64,000 nucleotides of DNA from Methanolinea mesophila (GCF_017873855.1 NZ_JAGGKR010000002.1:62001-126000); one strand, 5' to 3'. Positions 8,111-17,219 are shown, numbered from the stretch's first letter. Notes: generated from the letters alone by a model not told the origin. Made by a program: numbers and translations.

Positions 8111-9499
8111 CTACCCGTTCTCATCCGGATGCTTTACATTACCCCTGGCAATGCTTGCAAAGACCCCGAACAGGCAGAGCACGGTCATCACGATGAATAT
8201 CAGGTGAAGGCTCTCCAGGAAGAGCGGGTAGACCTCGGGAGTGACTACGACCCGCCCCATAACCAGGGAAAAGATCATCATCACGAGAGCCATGCTGGTC
8301 ATCTGGCCTATCGCCCGCATGGTCGCAACCATGCTCGACGCCACGCCGTAGTGTCTCCGGTCCACCGAGGACATGATCGCATTGGTATTGGGAGACGAGA
8401 ACAATCCGTATCCCAGCCCGAGCAGCATCAGCACCCCGACGACAAAAACGAGCGGGGCATTATCCGTGAGGAAGATGAAAAGGAACAGGCCTGTGGTGGT
8501 AAGCGCCATTCCCGCGCTCGCAACGGTCCGGGGTTCGATCCGGTCCGAGAGCCTCCCTGCGAGGGGGGAGAAGACCGCCTGAACCACGGGCTGGGCGACC
8601 AGGACCAGGCCTGCGGCCTCGGGAGAAAAACCCCTGGTATACTGGAGGTAGAGGGAGAGCAGGAACGTCACACCGTAGGTCGCCGCGTAGTTAATCATCG
8701 CCGCGAGGTTGGAGAAGGTGAACGTCACATTTCCCGAGAAGACGCTCAGGTCGAGGACGGGGCTCGTGCTGCGGTGTTCCCACCAGAGAAATCCCGCGAG
8801 GAGCGAGATCCCGACTGCAAGCCAGAAGGCGGATCCGGGTTCCGGAACAAGTGTCAGGCCGTACATTATTCCGAAGAGTGCGAGGGCATAAAACGCGGAA
8901 CCCGGAAGGTCGAACCGGGCCCCGCGAGCCTCGGCCCACTCGCTCTTCACGTGCGTCCGGGTGATGGAGAAGACCGCGATCCCCATGGGAACAATGACCA
9001 GGAAGATGCTGCGCCACCCGAGGTATGCGGTGAGGACGCCCCCGATGAACGGGCCGAGCGAGAGGCCGGTATAGACCGACGCAAGGGTGATGCCGAGCGC
9101 CCAGCCCCTCTTGTCTGGGGGGAACACCGAGACCACGATGGCGACGGAGGTGGTGAAGATCAGCGCACCTCCCGCTCCCTGCAGGACCCGGAATGCGATG
9201 AGAGCTTCAGGGGACCAGGCCAGGGCTGCGAAGAGGCAGGAGACCGTCATCAGGGCGATCCCCGCAAGAAAGAGCTTTTTCCGGCCCACGATATCCGCAA
9301 ATCTCCCGAACGGGACGATGCAGATTGCGGTGGCCAGGACGTAGCTGGAGACGATCCATCCGAGGACTACCGCATCGAGCGAGAACTCCTTTCCGATCGC
9401 GGGGAGCGCTACGGTGATGGAGGAGGTGAGGTAGGGGACGAAGAACGAGGCGATCGTGGCGGTCGCCAGCACGATCCCCTGCTCCGTCGCCCGTTTCAT
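8111..9499 (-). CDS. MFS exporter (DHA2 / EmrB-QacA type)
   Basis: A drug:proton antiporter of the major facilitator superfamily. With ATG 9499 the protein has 462 residues; a TTG at 9541 would add 14 residues without helping the fold. Motifs include ITVALPAIGKEFSLD in helix 1, FGRFADIVGRKKLFL (motif A), RVLQGAGGALIFTTSVAIV (motif B) and LGITLASVYTGLSLGPFIGGVL (motif C, diagnostic of exporters). About 14 hydrophobic segments are present, matching the DHA2 family. It stands alone, convergent with the PadR-controlled ABC exporter, so two export systems lie side by side. Confidence 0.92.
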   Translation of the reverse strand: MKRATEQGIVLATATIASFFVPYLTSSITVALPAIGKEFSLDAVVLGWIVSSYVLATAICIVPFGRFADIVGRKKLFLAGIALMTVSCLFAALAWSPEALIAFRVLQGAGGALIFTTSVAIVVSVFPPDKRGWALGITLASVYTGLSLGPFIGGVLTAYLGWRSIFLVIVPMGIAVFSITRTHVKSEWAEARGARFDLPGSAFYALALFGIMYGLTLVPEPGSAFWLAVGISLLAGFLWWEHRSTSPVLDLSVFSGNVTFTFSNLAAMINYAATYGVTFLLSLYLQYTRGFSPEAAGLVLVAQPVVQAVFSPLAGRLSDRIEPRTVASAGMALTTTGLFLFIFLTDNAPLVFVVGVLMLLGLGYGLFSSPNTNAIMSSVDRRHYGVASSMVATMRAIGQMTSMALVMMIFSLVMGRVVVTPEVYPLFLESLHLIFIVMTVLCLFGVFASIARGNVKHPDENG

Positions 9500-9748
9500 G
9501 AGATGAAAGTTCTGACACTGATCATTGATAACATATGGCAACCCGTGTCACGGCTGTCAACCGGGCAGGAAGAGCCAAGGCCAGGGTTTCCTGTTCACGA
9601 ATAAGAGGAAATTGAGGGGAAAGAGGAATATACGTTGTGGACGTCGTTTGGTACAGGGCCCAGGGAAGGAGTGCCATCGCCGGGTCGCGCACAGGAGGAT
9701 GATCGCTCCTGCAGATATCGTTTCCCAAAAAAAACCACGTTTGTCCGG

Positions 9749-10552
9749 TTAGCAGCCGTTATCCGGGGTCGTAAGGTACTCCATCACCCGGGCGATGACC
9801 TCCGCGTTCCGGGGGAGGTGGATATGGCAGTACCGATCGGGAGGTGAAACCGCCGGTTCCGCGTGTGCCGGCAGTATCACGTGCTCCGCACCGGCGAGCC
9901 AGGAGTCGCGGTGAGGGACGATCCCGTCCCCGGAATAGGTCTCGTTCCACCCCTTGCCGGGCAGGTATTCCCAGGTCCGGCCCTCGAACGGGGGAAAAAA
10001 CTCCGGCTTCGAACACGGGTTTTCAGAAAGGATCATACGGTACGCGATATCCTCGCGGGTACCCGACTCCTTTAAGCGGGCGATCGTCCGGCTTTTAAAC
10101 CGGAACTCCCTCACTATCCTGTCTTCGCCCGGTTCGAACCCCGGGGGGACGAAGGAACCCGTGAGCCGTTCGATGATCCCGGGACCCTGATCGGGGTCGA
10201 AAAAGAGTTCGGCAAGGGCTGAACCGTTGTTGGGGGGGGCAAGCCCGATGAGCTGGCGGACACGTTCGGACCGTTCCTTCCCGTCGATCACCTCGATAAG
10301 ATACCTTGCGATACACCCCCCCATGGAATGGCAGACCAGGTCGATCTCGCCCTGGTATCGTGCGGCATCCCTCCTTTCTCTGAGGTAGTCCTGCAGGAGA
10401 TAGGCGATCTCGCCGGGATCCCGGTTTCCGCATTTATCGTGCGAAAAATTCCATACAGGGATACCCCTCTCTTCAAGCAGGGGGACGAGGCGGTTCCAGA
10501 CCCCCGGGTGGCTGTTCCATCCGTGGACCAGGACAACGGGACGAAGGATCAT
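9749..10552 (-). CDS. Alpha/beta hydrolase (lipase/PGAP1-like)
   Basis: Serine hydrolase of about 267 residues. Near the N terminus, PVVLVHGWNSHPGVW gives the oxyanion-loop HGW. The nucleophile elbow is CHSMGG. The acid is probably Asp in GDGIVPHRDSW, and the base is one of the His residues in YCHIHLPRN close to the C terminus. Lipases and PGAP1-like esterases share this order. There is no signal peptide, so it is cytoplasmic. ATG 10552 is preceded by AGGAC and preferred over TTG 10582. The substrate is unknown; lipid or thioester hydrolysis is an inference from the fold. The YwbE-like gene lies upstream on the same strand. Confidence 0.88.
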   Translation of the reverse strand: MILRPVVLVHGWNSHPGVWNRLVPLLEERGIPVWNFSHDKCGNRDPGEIAYLLQDYLRERRDAARYQGEIDLVCHSMGGCIARYLIEVIDGKERSERVRQLIGLAPPNNGSALAELFFDPDQGPGIIERLTGSFVPPGFEPGEDRIVREFRFKSRTIARLKESGTREDIAYRMILSENPCSKPEFFPPFEGRTWEYLPGKGWNETYSGDGIVPHRDSWLAGAEHVILPAHAEPAVSPPDRYCHIHLPRNAEVIARVMEYLTTPDNGC

Positions 10553-10732
10553 CTGTCCTGGATAATCGACCTGAACTACCAAATGGGTTTTGATCGGAGA
10601 AAAGAAGAACCAGGCACTCCCGGGTGCGAAGAGCTATGCGTGCCGGTCGGCCGGCAGGTTCGCATTTCGCAGGAAATGACGTGAAACTAATCACTGCCGG
10701 GTCGGCGCGACAGTGTTCGCCTGATCCGGCGA

Positions 10733-10951
10733 TCAGGGATTGATATTCTCCCCGATCTCCTGCACTCTCCCCACGATACCGCTTGTCAGCCGGACTTTTA
10801 TTCCGTGGGGGTGAAAGGAAGAACCGGTCAGGATCGCACCCACCGTGCCGGTGGTGATTTTGCCGCTCGCCTGGTCCTTCTTCTGTACGACGCCTACGGT
10901 CGTGCCCGGTACTATGTTCTTTCTCTGACGGCCGTCTTTATCCTGTTTCAC
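10733..10951 (-). CDS. YwbE-like small protein (DUF2196)
   Basis: The 72-residue core matches the YwbE / DUF2196 family of about 65-residue proteins: RKNIVPGTTVGVVQKKDQ, SGKITTGTVGAIL, then SSFHPHGIKVRL and GIVGRVQEI. The family is widespread, folds as a small beta barrel, and has no known biochemical role; the charged surface and size suggest nucleic-acid or ribosome binding, which is inference. GTG 10951 makes the length agree with the family. The frame is open to a TTG at 11083, and the upstream part (PGKITGEIRV) is weakly similar to the core, so a longer protein with a degenerate second barrel is possible. Confidence 0.75.
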   Translation of the reverse strand: MKQDKDGRQRKNIVPGTTVGVVQKKDQASGKITTGTVGAILTGSSFHPHGIKVRLTSGIVGRVQEIGENINP

Positions 10952-11434
10952 CCGAATTTCCCCTGTGATCTTACCGGGAACAATCCCCGGTCCGCCGGAT
11001 TGGAACGTCGATTCGATACCAAGCGGGTATGTACTTCCGGTAATTATTGTGCCGGTAAGATTTAGACCAATCGAATTCTGCAAATTAAATTATTCATTGC
11101 CAGGGGCCGGGGCACGCGATAAAAAATATCAGATTGCCCGGGTGACCCGAAAATCATGGAAAAATCCGGTAGTTTATCGGAATAAGGAAAATGCAGGGGG
11201 AAGTATCCGTCGCCGATACCCGATGCCGCGGATATACCTTCCAACGGATCACCAGGTTTATTTTTCTGATCATTTCTGATCCTGTGCAGGTACCGCCGGC
11301 GAACTTCGTTCCCGATCAATGCCGAAACAGGTAATGGGGTGCCGGATGGTTCGGTGAGGGCTCAGTCGGGGCAGCGACATCACCCATCTTCCGGGATGCA
11401 CGTAAATCTCCCTCTTCCTGGCCGGGTGATCAGG
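10952..11434. other. Region without a convincing gene
   Basis: Apart from a possible N-terminal extension of the YwbE-like gene (to 11083) nothing codes convincingly. An ATAATTTAATTT element on the minus strand (about 11081-11095) could be that gene's TATA box. On the plus strand gtttatttt at 11256-11264 resembles a TATA box followed by about 150 bases with no reading frame, so a short untranslated RNA cannot be excluded. Confidence 0.4.
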
Positions 11435-11605
11435 TCACGAACGGAACAGGGCAAGATAGAGCCCGAGCACGAACAGGAATGCAAATGCGATGCCCGCTGA
11501 AACCAGGGGATTCACCATCGCGGAGAACAGCACCACGAATGCGGCAGCAATGGAGACTCCTGCTTCGACGTGATTTTTACTCACCATCATCCCCATATCC
11601 GGCAT
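11435..11605 (-). CDS. Small membrane protein of unknown function
   Basis: About 56 residues from ATG 11605, preceded by AGGAC; ATGs at 11596, 11590 and 11587 are alternatives. After a short polar start (KNHVEAG) the rest is two hydrophobic helices (VSIAAAFVVLFSAMV and VSAGIAFAFLFVLGLYLALF) separated by a Pro turn, ending in RS, so it should be a two-pass membrane hairpin. I recognise no family. A longer frame to 11710 begins with a Cys-rich segment but lacks a ribosome site. Confidence 0.5.
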   Translation of the reverse strand: MPDMGMMVSKNHVEAGVSIAAAFVVLFSAMVNPLVSAGIAFAFLFVLGLYLALFRS

Positions 11606-11727
11606 TTGTCCTATTGAACTTTTGTAAACGAGCAGGAACCGGTGATCGATACCAGAGCACCGATCCTCTGCGAAATTCCACCTGCATTCTCTGCAATTCC
11701 GCGGGAGCATACGGAATTTAATCCCGG

Positions 11728-12108
11728 TTATTCGGAGATCTCTTCATTCTTTGTGGCGTTTCGAATGAAATTAAAATCTTCATCGGTCGCGTTTATCTCG
11801 TAAAGTATCGGTCCGAAACAGATCTTCTCGAATGGCAGGAGTATCTTTTTCTTCTTTATCTTGAATCCGACCAGCATGGGGGCCTGAAGCAGCACGGTGA
11901 TACATTTGAACCTGAAATTCGGAGGTATTTCGTAATATTCGCTGCAATTTTTGCGGATGTACTCATTGATCTCTTCTGCCGTGGTATCTTTCATTACCAC
12001 CGCTGCCCGGAGCTTGTTGATGCAGCGTTCGGTTGAAACCATCTCCACAATATGCACAATTTCAGCAGATAACTGGATCGTTCCTGGCCGGGACCGGTAC
12101 AGTTTCAC
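11728..12108 (-). CDS. Hypothetical protein
   Basis: A 126-residue soluble protein that I cannot assign. The start is GTG 12108 with GGGAG six bases upstream. Predicted alternating strands and helices include VVMKDTTAEEINEYIRKNC, a hydrophobic strand CITVLLQAPMLVGF, a lysine run (KIKKKK), and an acidic tail. Composition is lower in GC than in the neighbours, suggesting a lineage-specific or acquired gene. It is 18 bases from the small membrane protein on the same strand, so the two may form a unit. Confidence 0.55.
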   Translation of the reverse strand: MKLYRSRPGTIQLSAEIVHIVEMVSTERCINKLRAAVVMKDTTAEEINEYIRKNCSEYYEIPPNFRFKCITVLLQAPMLVGFKIKKKKILLPFEKICFGPILYEINATDEDFNFIRNATKNEEISE

Positions 12109-12198
12109 AAGTATCTCCCACCACCTCCCGCCTTTCCCGTTTCCCCAAACCTAATTTGGAGGGAACGTATACTGGTGAGACAGAGGTGCGTTCCAGGG

Positions 12199-12867
12199 AT
12201 GAAGATCGTAGGGATATGTTCCAGCCCGAGAGGGAGGAAGAGCAGGACCCTGGCACTGGTCAGGGCAGTGCTCGATGGCGCCAGGGAGAAAGGGGCATTC
12301 GTGGAGTTGATAAATATCGGGTCGCTCTCGGTAGGATTCTGCGACGCGTGTGAAAGCTGCGGGAAGAGCGGGAAATGCCACGTTAACGATGATTTTTCCG
12401 GAGTTCTCGAGCAGGTCCGGGACGCGGACGGCCTGGTCCTCGGCTCCCCGGTGTATGTCGACAATGTGTCCGCCCAGATGAAAGCCTTCGTCGACAGGAT
12501 GGCAGATGCCATCCATTACCAGATTCTCGCCGGAAAATACGGTTGTTCGGTTGCCACTACCTGGGAATCCGGTGGGGACGATGTCTGCAGGTATCTCAAC
12601 CATTTCGTGAACTATCTCGGGGCGGTGAGCGTCGGAAGCCTCTCCGTCATCCTCGGCGACCGGCCGGACCTGCCGTCCGCATCGTTGAACGATGCACGAC
12701 TGCTTGGGGCAACGCTCTACGAATCGATCGCCACCTCGTTCCACGACCCGTCGCAGGAAGAGTGGATTTCCGAGAACCGGGAATTTTTTACGGAGATCGT
12801 GAAGCGCAACAGGAAATTCCGACCCGATGAATACAACCTCTGGGTCGACCAGGGATGGATCAGATAA
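12199..12867 (+). CDS. Iron-sulfur flavoprotein (NADPH-dependent FMN reductase fold)
   Basis: Iron-sulfur flavoproteins of methanogens pass electrons from ferredoxin through a 4Fe-4S cluster to FMN and are linked to detoxifying oxygen species. The 222-residue protein opens with the flavodoxin-like phosphate loop KIVGICSSPRGRKSRT. It then has the compact cysteine motif CDACESCGKSGKC (C-x2-C-x2-C-x4-C) at about residues 47-59, the ISF cluster signature, and LGSPVYVDNVSAQMKAFVDR, the FMN-binding loop of the family. ATG 12199 is preferred over 12175, since the fold begins there. It is divergent from the hypothetical gene at 12108. Confidence 0.88.
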   Translation: MKIVGICSSPRGRKSRTLALVRAVLDGAREKGAFVELINIGSLSVGFCDACESCGKSGKCHVNDDFSGVLEQVRDADGLVLGSPVYVDNVSAQMKAFVDRMADAIHYQILAGKYGCSVATTWESGGDDVCRYLNHFVNYLGAVSVGSLSVILGDRPDLPSASLNDARLLGATLYESIATSFHDPSQEEWISENREFFTEIVKRNRKFRPDEYNLWVDQGWIR

Positions 12868-13137
12868 TTTACGCAGGGTCATCCGGGGACGCCGGCGCAA
12901 CGGTGGACAAGTGCGGGGCGGTGTATCCCGGAACTCCTTTGTCCGGGAATGACCGGAGCGCGCGGGACATGCACGTATGGCACCCCCCGGTTCCCGTTTG
13001 ATCAGGCCCCTCCCTCCGGCGACTCCACCCCCGGCATCCCGTACCCGGGGGATAAAAGGGGCCCGGATACGGGGATGGAGGTGGAAGGGGTGGGGGTATT
13101 ATATTCAAGCTTTATCACCTTATTCAACAATTATTAT

Positions 13138-13155
13138 ATGCAGCTTCAACTGCAT
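13138..13155 (+). promoter_or_regulatory. Dyad between TATA box and start of the zinc protein gene
   Basis: A perfect six-base inverted repeat (ATGCAG and CTGCAT, six bases apart) follows the TATA-like ttattatatg at 13131-13140 and precedes ATG 13167. With a start site expected near 13160 it occupies the core promoter and could be a repressor site. Confidence 0.4.
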
Positions 13156-13166
13156 GAGTTAAAACA

Positions 13167-13340
13167 ATGGACGGAAGAAATAATTACGGTGGGCAGAGAA
13201 GAAATTTCGGCCCTCGCGAGATGCATAAGGCAGTTTGTTCTGACTGTGGAAAAGAGTGTGAGGTTCCCTTCAAGCCCACCGAGGGGAGACCTGTTTACTG
13301 TAACGAGTGCCTTCCGAAATACCGGAAGCCCAGGTACTAA
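13167..13340 (+). CDS. CxxC-x17-CxxC zinc-ribbon protein
   Basis: A 57-residue basic protein. Cys24 and Cys27 (VCSDCGKEC) and Cys45 and Cys48 (VYCNECLPKY) are spaced exactly C-x2-C-x17-C-x2-C, the pattern of the CxxC-x17-CxxC domain common in methanogens; an extra Cys31 lies between. The zinc ribbon is preceded by an Arg/Asn/Gly-rich tail (GRNNYGGQRRNFG) like those of RNA-binding proteins and followed by a basic end (KYRKPRY). Nucleic-acid binding is therefore likely but unproven. A TATA element about 30 bases upstream and no ribosome site suggest a leaderless or nearly leaderless mRNA, with a dyad in the promoter. Confidence 0.85.
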   Translation: MDGRNNYGGQRRNFGPREMHKAVCSDCGKECEVPFKPTEGRPVYCNECLPKYRKPRY

Positions 13341-13545
13341 ATTCTAAAAATCCTCATTTTTACCTATTTATCACCCTATTCGAGCGAATGCTCTCATCCC
13401 GGCCGGGTCTATTTAGTATCGGGCCGACATTTAACCGGTTCCTGCCGAATCTCCGGTCTCACAGGAACCGTTCCTGTATAACATCGAACGCGCCCCGGTC
13501 CCTGACAACCTTACCCTTTTACGCGAAGGTATCGAATCTGAAACA

Positions 13546-14142
13546 ATGGTATCGTATTGCCACCTCTGCACCACAAGGTCGTGGAAAACCCCCCTCGCGC
13601 TGGGGATGTGTGGGATAATCCTCGGAGGCCTGCTCTTTCTCTTTCCTTCGCAGGCGCTCCGGGTCCTGATCTACCTGACCGGTGCCATCGCGGTCCTCAT
13701 AGGCATCGTCCTCCTGTTTATCGCCTGGACGATATCCAGATCAGGGAGCCCGTTTGCTCTCATTCCATTACTGATCGGTCTGCTGGTGATAATCCTCGGG
13801 GTGTTCGCACTTCTCTATCCCAATGTTGCCGGGACATTTATCGCGGTGATAATTGCGGCCTTGTGCATCATTGCGGGGTTGGGAGGAGCGTTTACCGGGG
13901 GAATACAGAACGGTCCGATTTTACGACGGATCGCAATAACAGTGGGGGGGATTGCGCTCGCTGCGCTGGGTGTCGCCATCCTCCTCTATCCAGACCTTAC
14001 GACGGCAGGTATCGTGAAGATCCTGGGGATATTCATCTTCATTGCGGGGATCGTGTCGCTTGCCGGATCCGTCGTTCTCCGGGCAAGGATCCGGAGGTGC
14101 GCACCGCGGGAAGTCGAGGTGCCCGAAAAATACCTTGAATGA
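13546..14142 (+). CDS. HdeD-like membrane protein (DUF308)
   Basis: The 198-residue protein has six hydrophobic helices arranged as three similar two-helix units, each with a LYP or FPS turn (GLLFLFPSQALRVLIYL, GVFALLYPNVAGTFI, GVAILLYPDLTTAGI). This is the internal repeat of the DUF308 / HdeD family, first named for acid resistance in enterobacteria; the role in archaea is unknown. The N terminus contains CHLC, a CxxC pair before helix 1 that is not part of the family core. The C-terminal tail is charged and cytoplasmic. It appears monocistronic. Confidence 0.82.
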   Translation: MVSYCHLCTTRSWKTPLALGMCGIILGGLLFLFPSQALRVLIYLTGAIAVLIGIVLLFIAWTISRSGSPFALIPLLIGLLVIILGVFALLYPNVAGTFIAVIIAALCIIAGLGGAFTGGIQNGPILRRIAITVGGIALAALGVAILLYPDLTTAGIVKILGIFIFIAGIVSLAGSVVLRARIRRCAPREVEVPEKYLE

Positions 14143-14409
14143 TCTCATGGGCGGGTCCGGAAAATGTACCCGTTTTAAGGTCAGGCTCTCCGCCGGGAAT
14201 GGAACGTTCTCCCGGGTCAGTGATGTTCGTCACACGAATACCCTGGTACATGCCAATGAATCTTCCATGTAGATTCCCGGACTTTCTGACGGGATCCCTA
14301 TAAAAGAAGGCCGGGATGTCCGGACCCCTGCCGGTCTGAGCCGCAAGGACCGGCTGCGCAGGTGTTATACGCTTCCGGGGGGATACCGAACCGGTCCATA
14401 TCCCCCGAA

Positions 14410-15240
14410 TTATTCATCGAATATACTGGAAACACTGAGGTGTTCCGCGCGGGACTTATAATGCTGGAACAGCCGTTCCCCCCACGCTACCGCATCCGGG
14501 TCCTCCGAGAAGAGATCGGATGCACTATCGTATAGTTTCCGGTCTTTATTGTACAACCCCATGGAGAGGTGCCGGTCCGTAACCGTGAGCCCTAAATAGA
14601 GCAGTTCATTCGTCACCCAGATCCTGAAATTCGGGAAATCCGAGAGATCTTTCATGTTGCTCGCATACGGGTCCTGGGTAAGGAGTGAGATGACCTCGTC
14701 GTTCACCACCAGGTCCACCGGCACCCCAAGGGCAACCTTCTCCGCCAGGAACGTGGCCAACCCCGGGCTTGCGACCGAGGAGATGCCGTGGATGTACTTC
14801 GCATCCTTCAGGATCTCCAGATAATGAGAATAGACAAAAAACATGTCCGTGGTGGTGTCGCTTTTCACCTCGCCCTCGTGAAGGTCTCCTATGGCTCGCA
14901 AAAAATCGGGGGGGAGGCCAGAGAGGTCATGAGATGCCCAAAACCTTGCATGACGCCCTATGCCTCCCATCATCTCCACGTAGTCCTGCACGTTTCCTGC
15001 GACGACTTTGCCGAGAGGTGTCAGGAGGTACTCGTAATTCGAGGCTTCAATGAGTACCTGCGACTCCAGGTTCCGGATCTTGGGGATGAGGGCCTGGGAG
15101 GTGCTTCCGGTCACCGTTCTCAGGTGCGCAAGCGAGGCATTACCCTGGTTGAGGGTCAGGAGGATCTGGACCTTGAGCCGGGAGCTGTAGATCGAGTGGA
15201 TCAGCTTGTGATGTCGTTCATAGATCTGGAGAGGATCCAT
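14410..15240 (-). CDS. Winged-helix regulator with FilR1 (DUF1724) domain
   Basis: A 276-residue archaeal transcription factor. Residues 15-85 form a winged helix (SRLKVQILLTLNQGNASLAHLRTVTGSTSQALIPKIRNLESQVLI ... YLLTPLGK). Residues about 130-260 match the FilR1/DUF1724 ligand domain (SHYLEILKDAKYIHGISS, then PVDLVVNDEVISLL, and FRIWVTNELLYLGLTVTDRHLSMGLYN). FilR-type proteins in Methanothrix (Methanosaeta) regulate methanogenesis and cell shape in response to cell-density signals; the signal here is unknown. Strong TATA sequence at 15261-15277 lies about 28 bases before ATG 15240, so the mRNA is likely leaderless. It stands alone; the UbiA gene is upstream on the same strand. Confidence 0.88.
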   Translation of the reverse strand: MDPLQIYERHHKLIHSIYSSRLKVQILLTLNQGNASLAHLRTVTGSTSQALIPKIRNLESQVLIEASNYEYLLTPLGKVVAGNVQDYVEMMGGIGRHARFWASHDLSGLPPDFLRAIGDLHEGEVKSDTTTDMFFVYSHYLEILKDAKYIHGISSVASPGLATFLAEKVALGVPVDLVVNDEVISLLTQDPYASNMKDLSDFPNFRIWVTNELLYLGLTVTDRHLSMGLYNKDRKLYDSASDLFSEDPDAVAWGERLFQHYKSRAEHLSVSSIFDE

Positions 15241-15260
15241 TCAGTGGAGATTGGCGGACC

Positions 15261-15277
15261 ATATAAATATTATATTC
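15261..15277 (-). promoter_or_regulatory. TATA box of the FilR1 regulator gene
   Basis: On the minus strand the sequence reads AATATAATATTTATAT, centred about 28 bases before ATG 15240, the spacing of leaderless archaeal transcripts. Confidence 0.6.
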
Positions 15278-15362
15278 GAAACCCCTCCGGTGCCGCTCCA
15301 GATCCCTTGAGAAAACCCGGAGGGGGTTCGACATGGGAAATCGAAGTCTCATAAAATTTTAT

Positions 15363-16328
15363 TTATTGGAGGACCGCGAGACCCGTAAATGCCATATACG
15401 CGTACGTGAGAACGAAGAACAGTGCTCCCAATACAAGGAACTGCCCGTCGGAGATTACGTCGCAGAGGAAATCAGCCGAGTGATCATGACCGATGGCGAG
15501 TATACACCCCTGGGAGTACGCGAGGGAACATATCAGAAGACCGGTTGAAGCGAGCGGCTGGGTTCGGATTCCCAATGTCAGTATGACTGCGCCTGCGATC
15601 AGATTGATGACGGTAAGCAGCACCCTCGATCGCGAGATTCCCAGCACTACCGGTATGGTCACGACCCCCACAAGGGCATCACCTTTCATATCCCTGATAT
15701 CGGGAAGCACCGATGCGACGAACGTCCAGGAGAAGATAAATACGAAGGTGAGCAGAGAGGCCCCACCAGGGGCAAGCCCGGAGAGTGCGACCGGAATAAG
15801 GGCAAATGTTGCTCCCCAGGCGAACGACACCAGGATGTTCTTTACCAGGGGAATCTCTTTCAGCCGGCGGACACCCCACCCCCGGGGGATGATCGGGACA
15901 CTATAGAGTATCCCGCAGAACAGGGGGATCATCGCGATCCCGCATCCGATGAAGGAACCGGAATACAGTGCGATGCCAACTGCGAGGGCATAACTGGCCA
16001 GCGCCGCGAGGAAGAGCGGACGCTCAAAACGGCTGGTGAACGAGAACCTGCGCTCGTGGTTCAGTGCATCTTCGGCCTGGTCAGTCCTCCGGTTCAGGTT
16101 GTACACCGAGAATACCACAAGGCAGAGCACAAGCACAATGGGAACCGAACACGGTATTCCCTGGAGGGTACAGGAACACCAGGCCATCCCTGCGGCGGCC
16201 ATGCTCAGATAGAGGGAGCTGAACACCAAAAACTCGAAGAACGCAACCGGCCTGGAAATAAAAGAATTTAACAGTTTCGACCAGGAGTACCAGGGTTTCC
16301 TGAAATCTTCATGGACAAATGATTCCAT
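15363..16328 (-). CDS. UbiA family prenyltransferase
   Basis: Integral membrane enzyme of 321 residues that transfers a polyprenyl group to an acceptor; in archaea UbiA members make digeranylgeranylglyceryl phosphate or modify quinones and hemes. The first Asp-rich site appears as NLNRRTDQAED and the second as LPDIRDMKGD, both needed for Mg-diphosphate binding. About eight to nine helices are present. The sequence is divergent from the core lipid enzyme, with an unusually Cys-rich first loop (AWCSCTLQGIPC), so a dedicated substrate is possible. ATG 16328 opens with MESFVHEDFRKPWYSW before the first helix. No neighbouring gene explains its acceptor. Confidence 0.82.
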   Translation of the reverse strand: MESFVHEDFRKPWYSWSKLLNSFISRPVAFFEFLVFSSLYLSMAAAGMAWCSCTLQGIPCSVPIVLVLCLVVFSVYNLNRRTDQAEDALNHERRFSFTSRFERPLFLAALASYALAVGIALYSGSFIGCGIAMIPLFCGILYSVPIIPRGWGVRRLKEIPLVKNILVSFAWGATFALIPVALSGLAPGGASLLTFVFIFSWTFVASVLPDIRDMKGDALVGVVTIPVVLGISRSRVLLTVINLIAGAVILTLGIRTQPLASTGLLICSLAYSQGCILAIGHDHSADFLCDVISDGQFLVLGALFFVLTYAYMAFTGLAVLQ

Positions 16329-16578
16329 GGAATTTTACTGGTCGCGAACGATAACATTCATCACGATGATGAATGTTAATCGCAGCGATTAATCTGAAAG
16401 TCCGTGATAAATATGGAGTTACGAGCGTACTTCTTAGTGCAGGCAGGGTGTATCTCGTCGGAAGCCATCTTCACCCCTCTCAACCGCGACCTGATAGGAC
16501 CCGATGGCTTCCCGGTCTGCAAATTATTATCTCCCCCTAAAATTCCGGGACGCATCCGGAAGGAGGGTGCAGGGACAG

Positions 16579-16995
16579 ATGAGAGACAACTGGAAACCAC
16601 TGTTAGGAGAGTTGCTCGCAAGGATGCTATGCGCTGCCCGGGAGAATCCGCCCGTCTCCTCTCAGGAACTGATCCGACACTGCCAGGAACGACTCGTTCC
16701 CTACGGTATTGATCTGAGGGGAGGAGAGGTCCAGATCCTGGACAGGAGCAGGATTGGCAGTTCACAGATCGTGATCGGGAGATTTATGCTCAATTACCGA
16801 AAGGAGGTTGACGGAAGGAACCTGCCGGTTACCACCGAAGGCATAATCTCGGGAAGATACAGCGATTCCGGCGAATTGAGAGTGAAAGTGGTTTCTTCGA
16901 TCATCCATCTCGATATGAGAGCCGACTATTCTGATCGGGGAATCGAGTTGCTAACCATCGAAGATAGTCAGCAGGTGAAGGTTCAATGTACCTGA
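16579..16995 (+). CDS. Hypothetical protein
   Basis: A 138-residue soluble protein without a recognised family. An AT-rich element caaattattat (16519-16529) followed by GGAGGGTG supports ATG 16579; an in-frame ATG at 16504 would precede the promoter. The N-terminal half is helical (LLGELLARMLCAARENPPVSSQELIRHCQERLV) and the C-terminal half is a run of beta strands (QIVIGRFMLNYRKEV, TEGIISGRYSDSGELRVKVVSSIIHLDMRADYS). No catalytic pattern is visible. It is flanked by divergent and convergent genes and seems to be transcribed alone. Confidence 0.55.
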   Translation: MRDNWKPLLGELLARMLCAARENPPVSSQELIRHCQERLVPYGIDLRGGEVQILDRSRIGSSQIVIGRFMLNYRKEVDGRNLPVTTEGIISGRYSDSGELRVKVVSSIIHLDMRADYSDRGIELLTIEDSQQVKVQCT

Positions 16996-17219
16996 TGCTG
17001 AAAAATCCTGCATGAAAATGAGAATGAATTATTGTTCCACACACCCTTTGTTCGGATTGTGGGGGGGTAGCGTTCCACACCCGCCATCCGGATCGTCCCG
17101 GGAGCCAGAAGGTACCCCCTCCCTGCTTTTCTGAAACGAACGTGCTTAAGTAAGGATTTTAAAAATTTCCGGGCCGAAGAGGGACCATTCCGTTCGTAGC
17201 GGGAATCTTCGATTTTTTT

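Noticed and set aside
8129-9604. Long plus-strand frame (491 codons) opposite the MFS gene
   Set aside because: Highly charged composition with no hydrophobic or domain pattern; it is the antisense shadow of a clear transporter.
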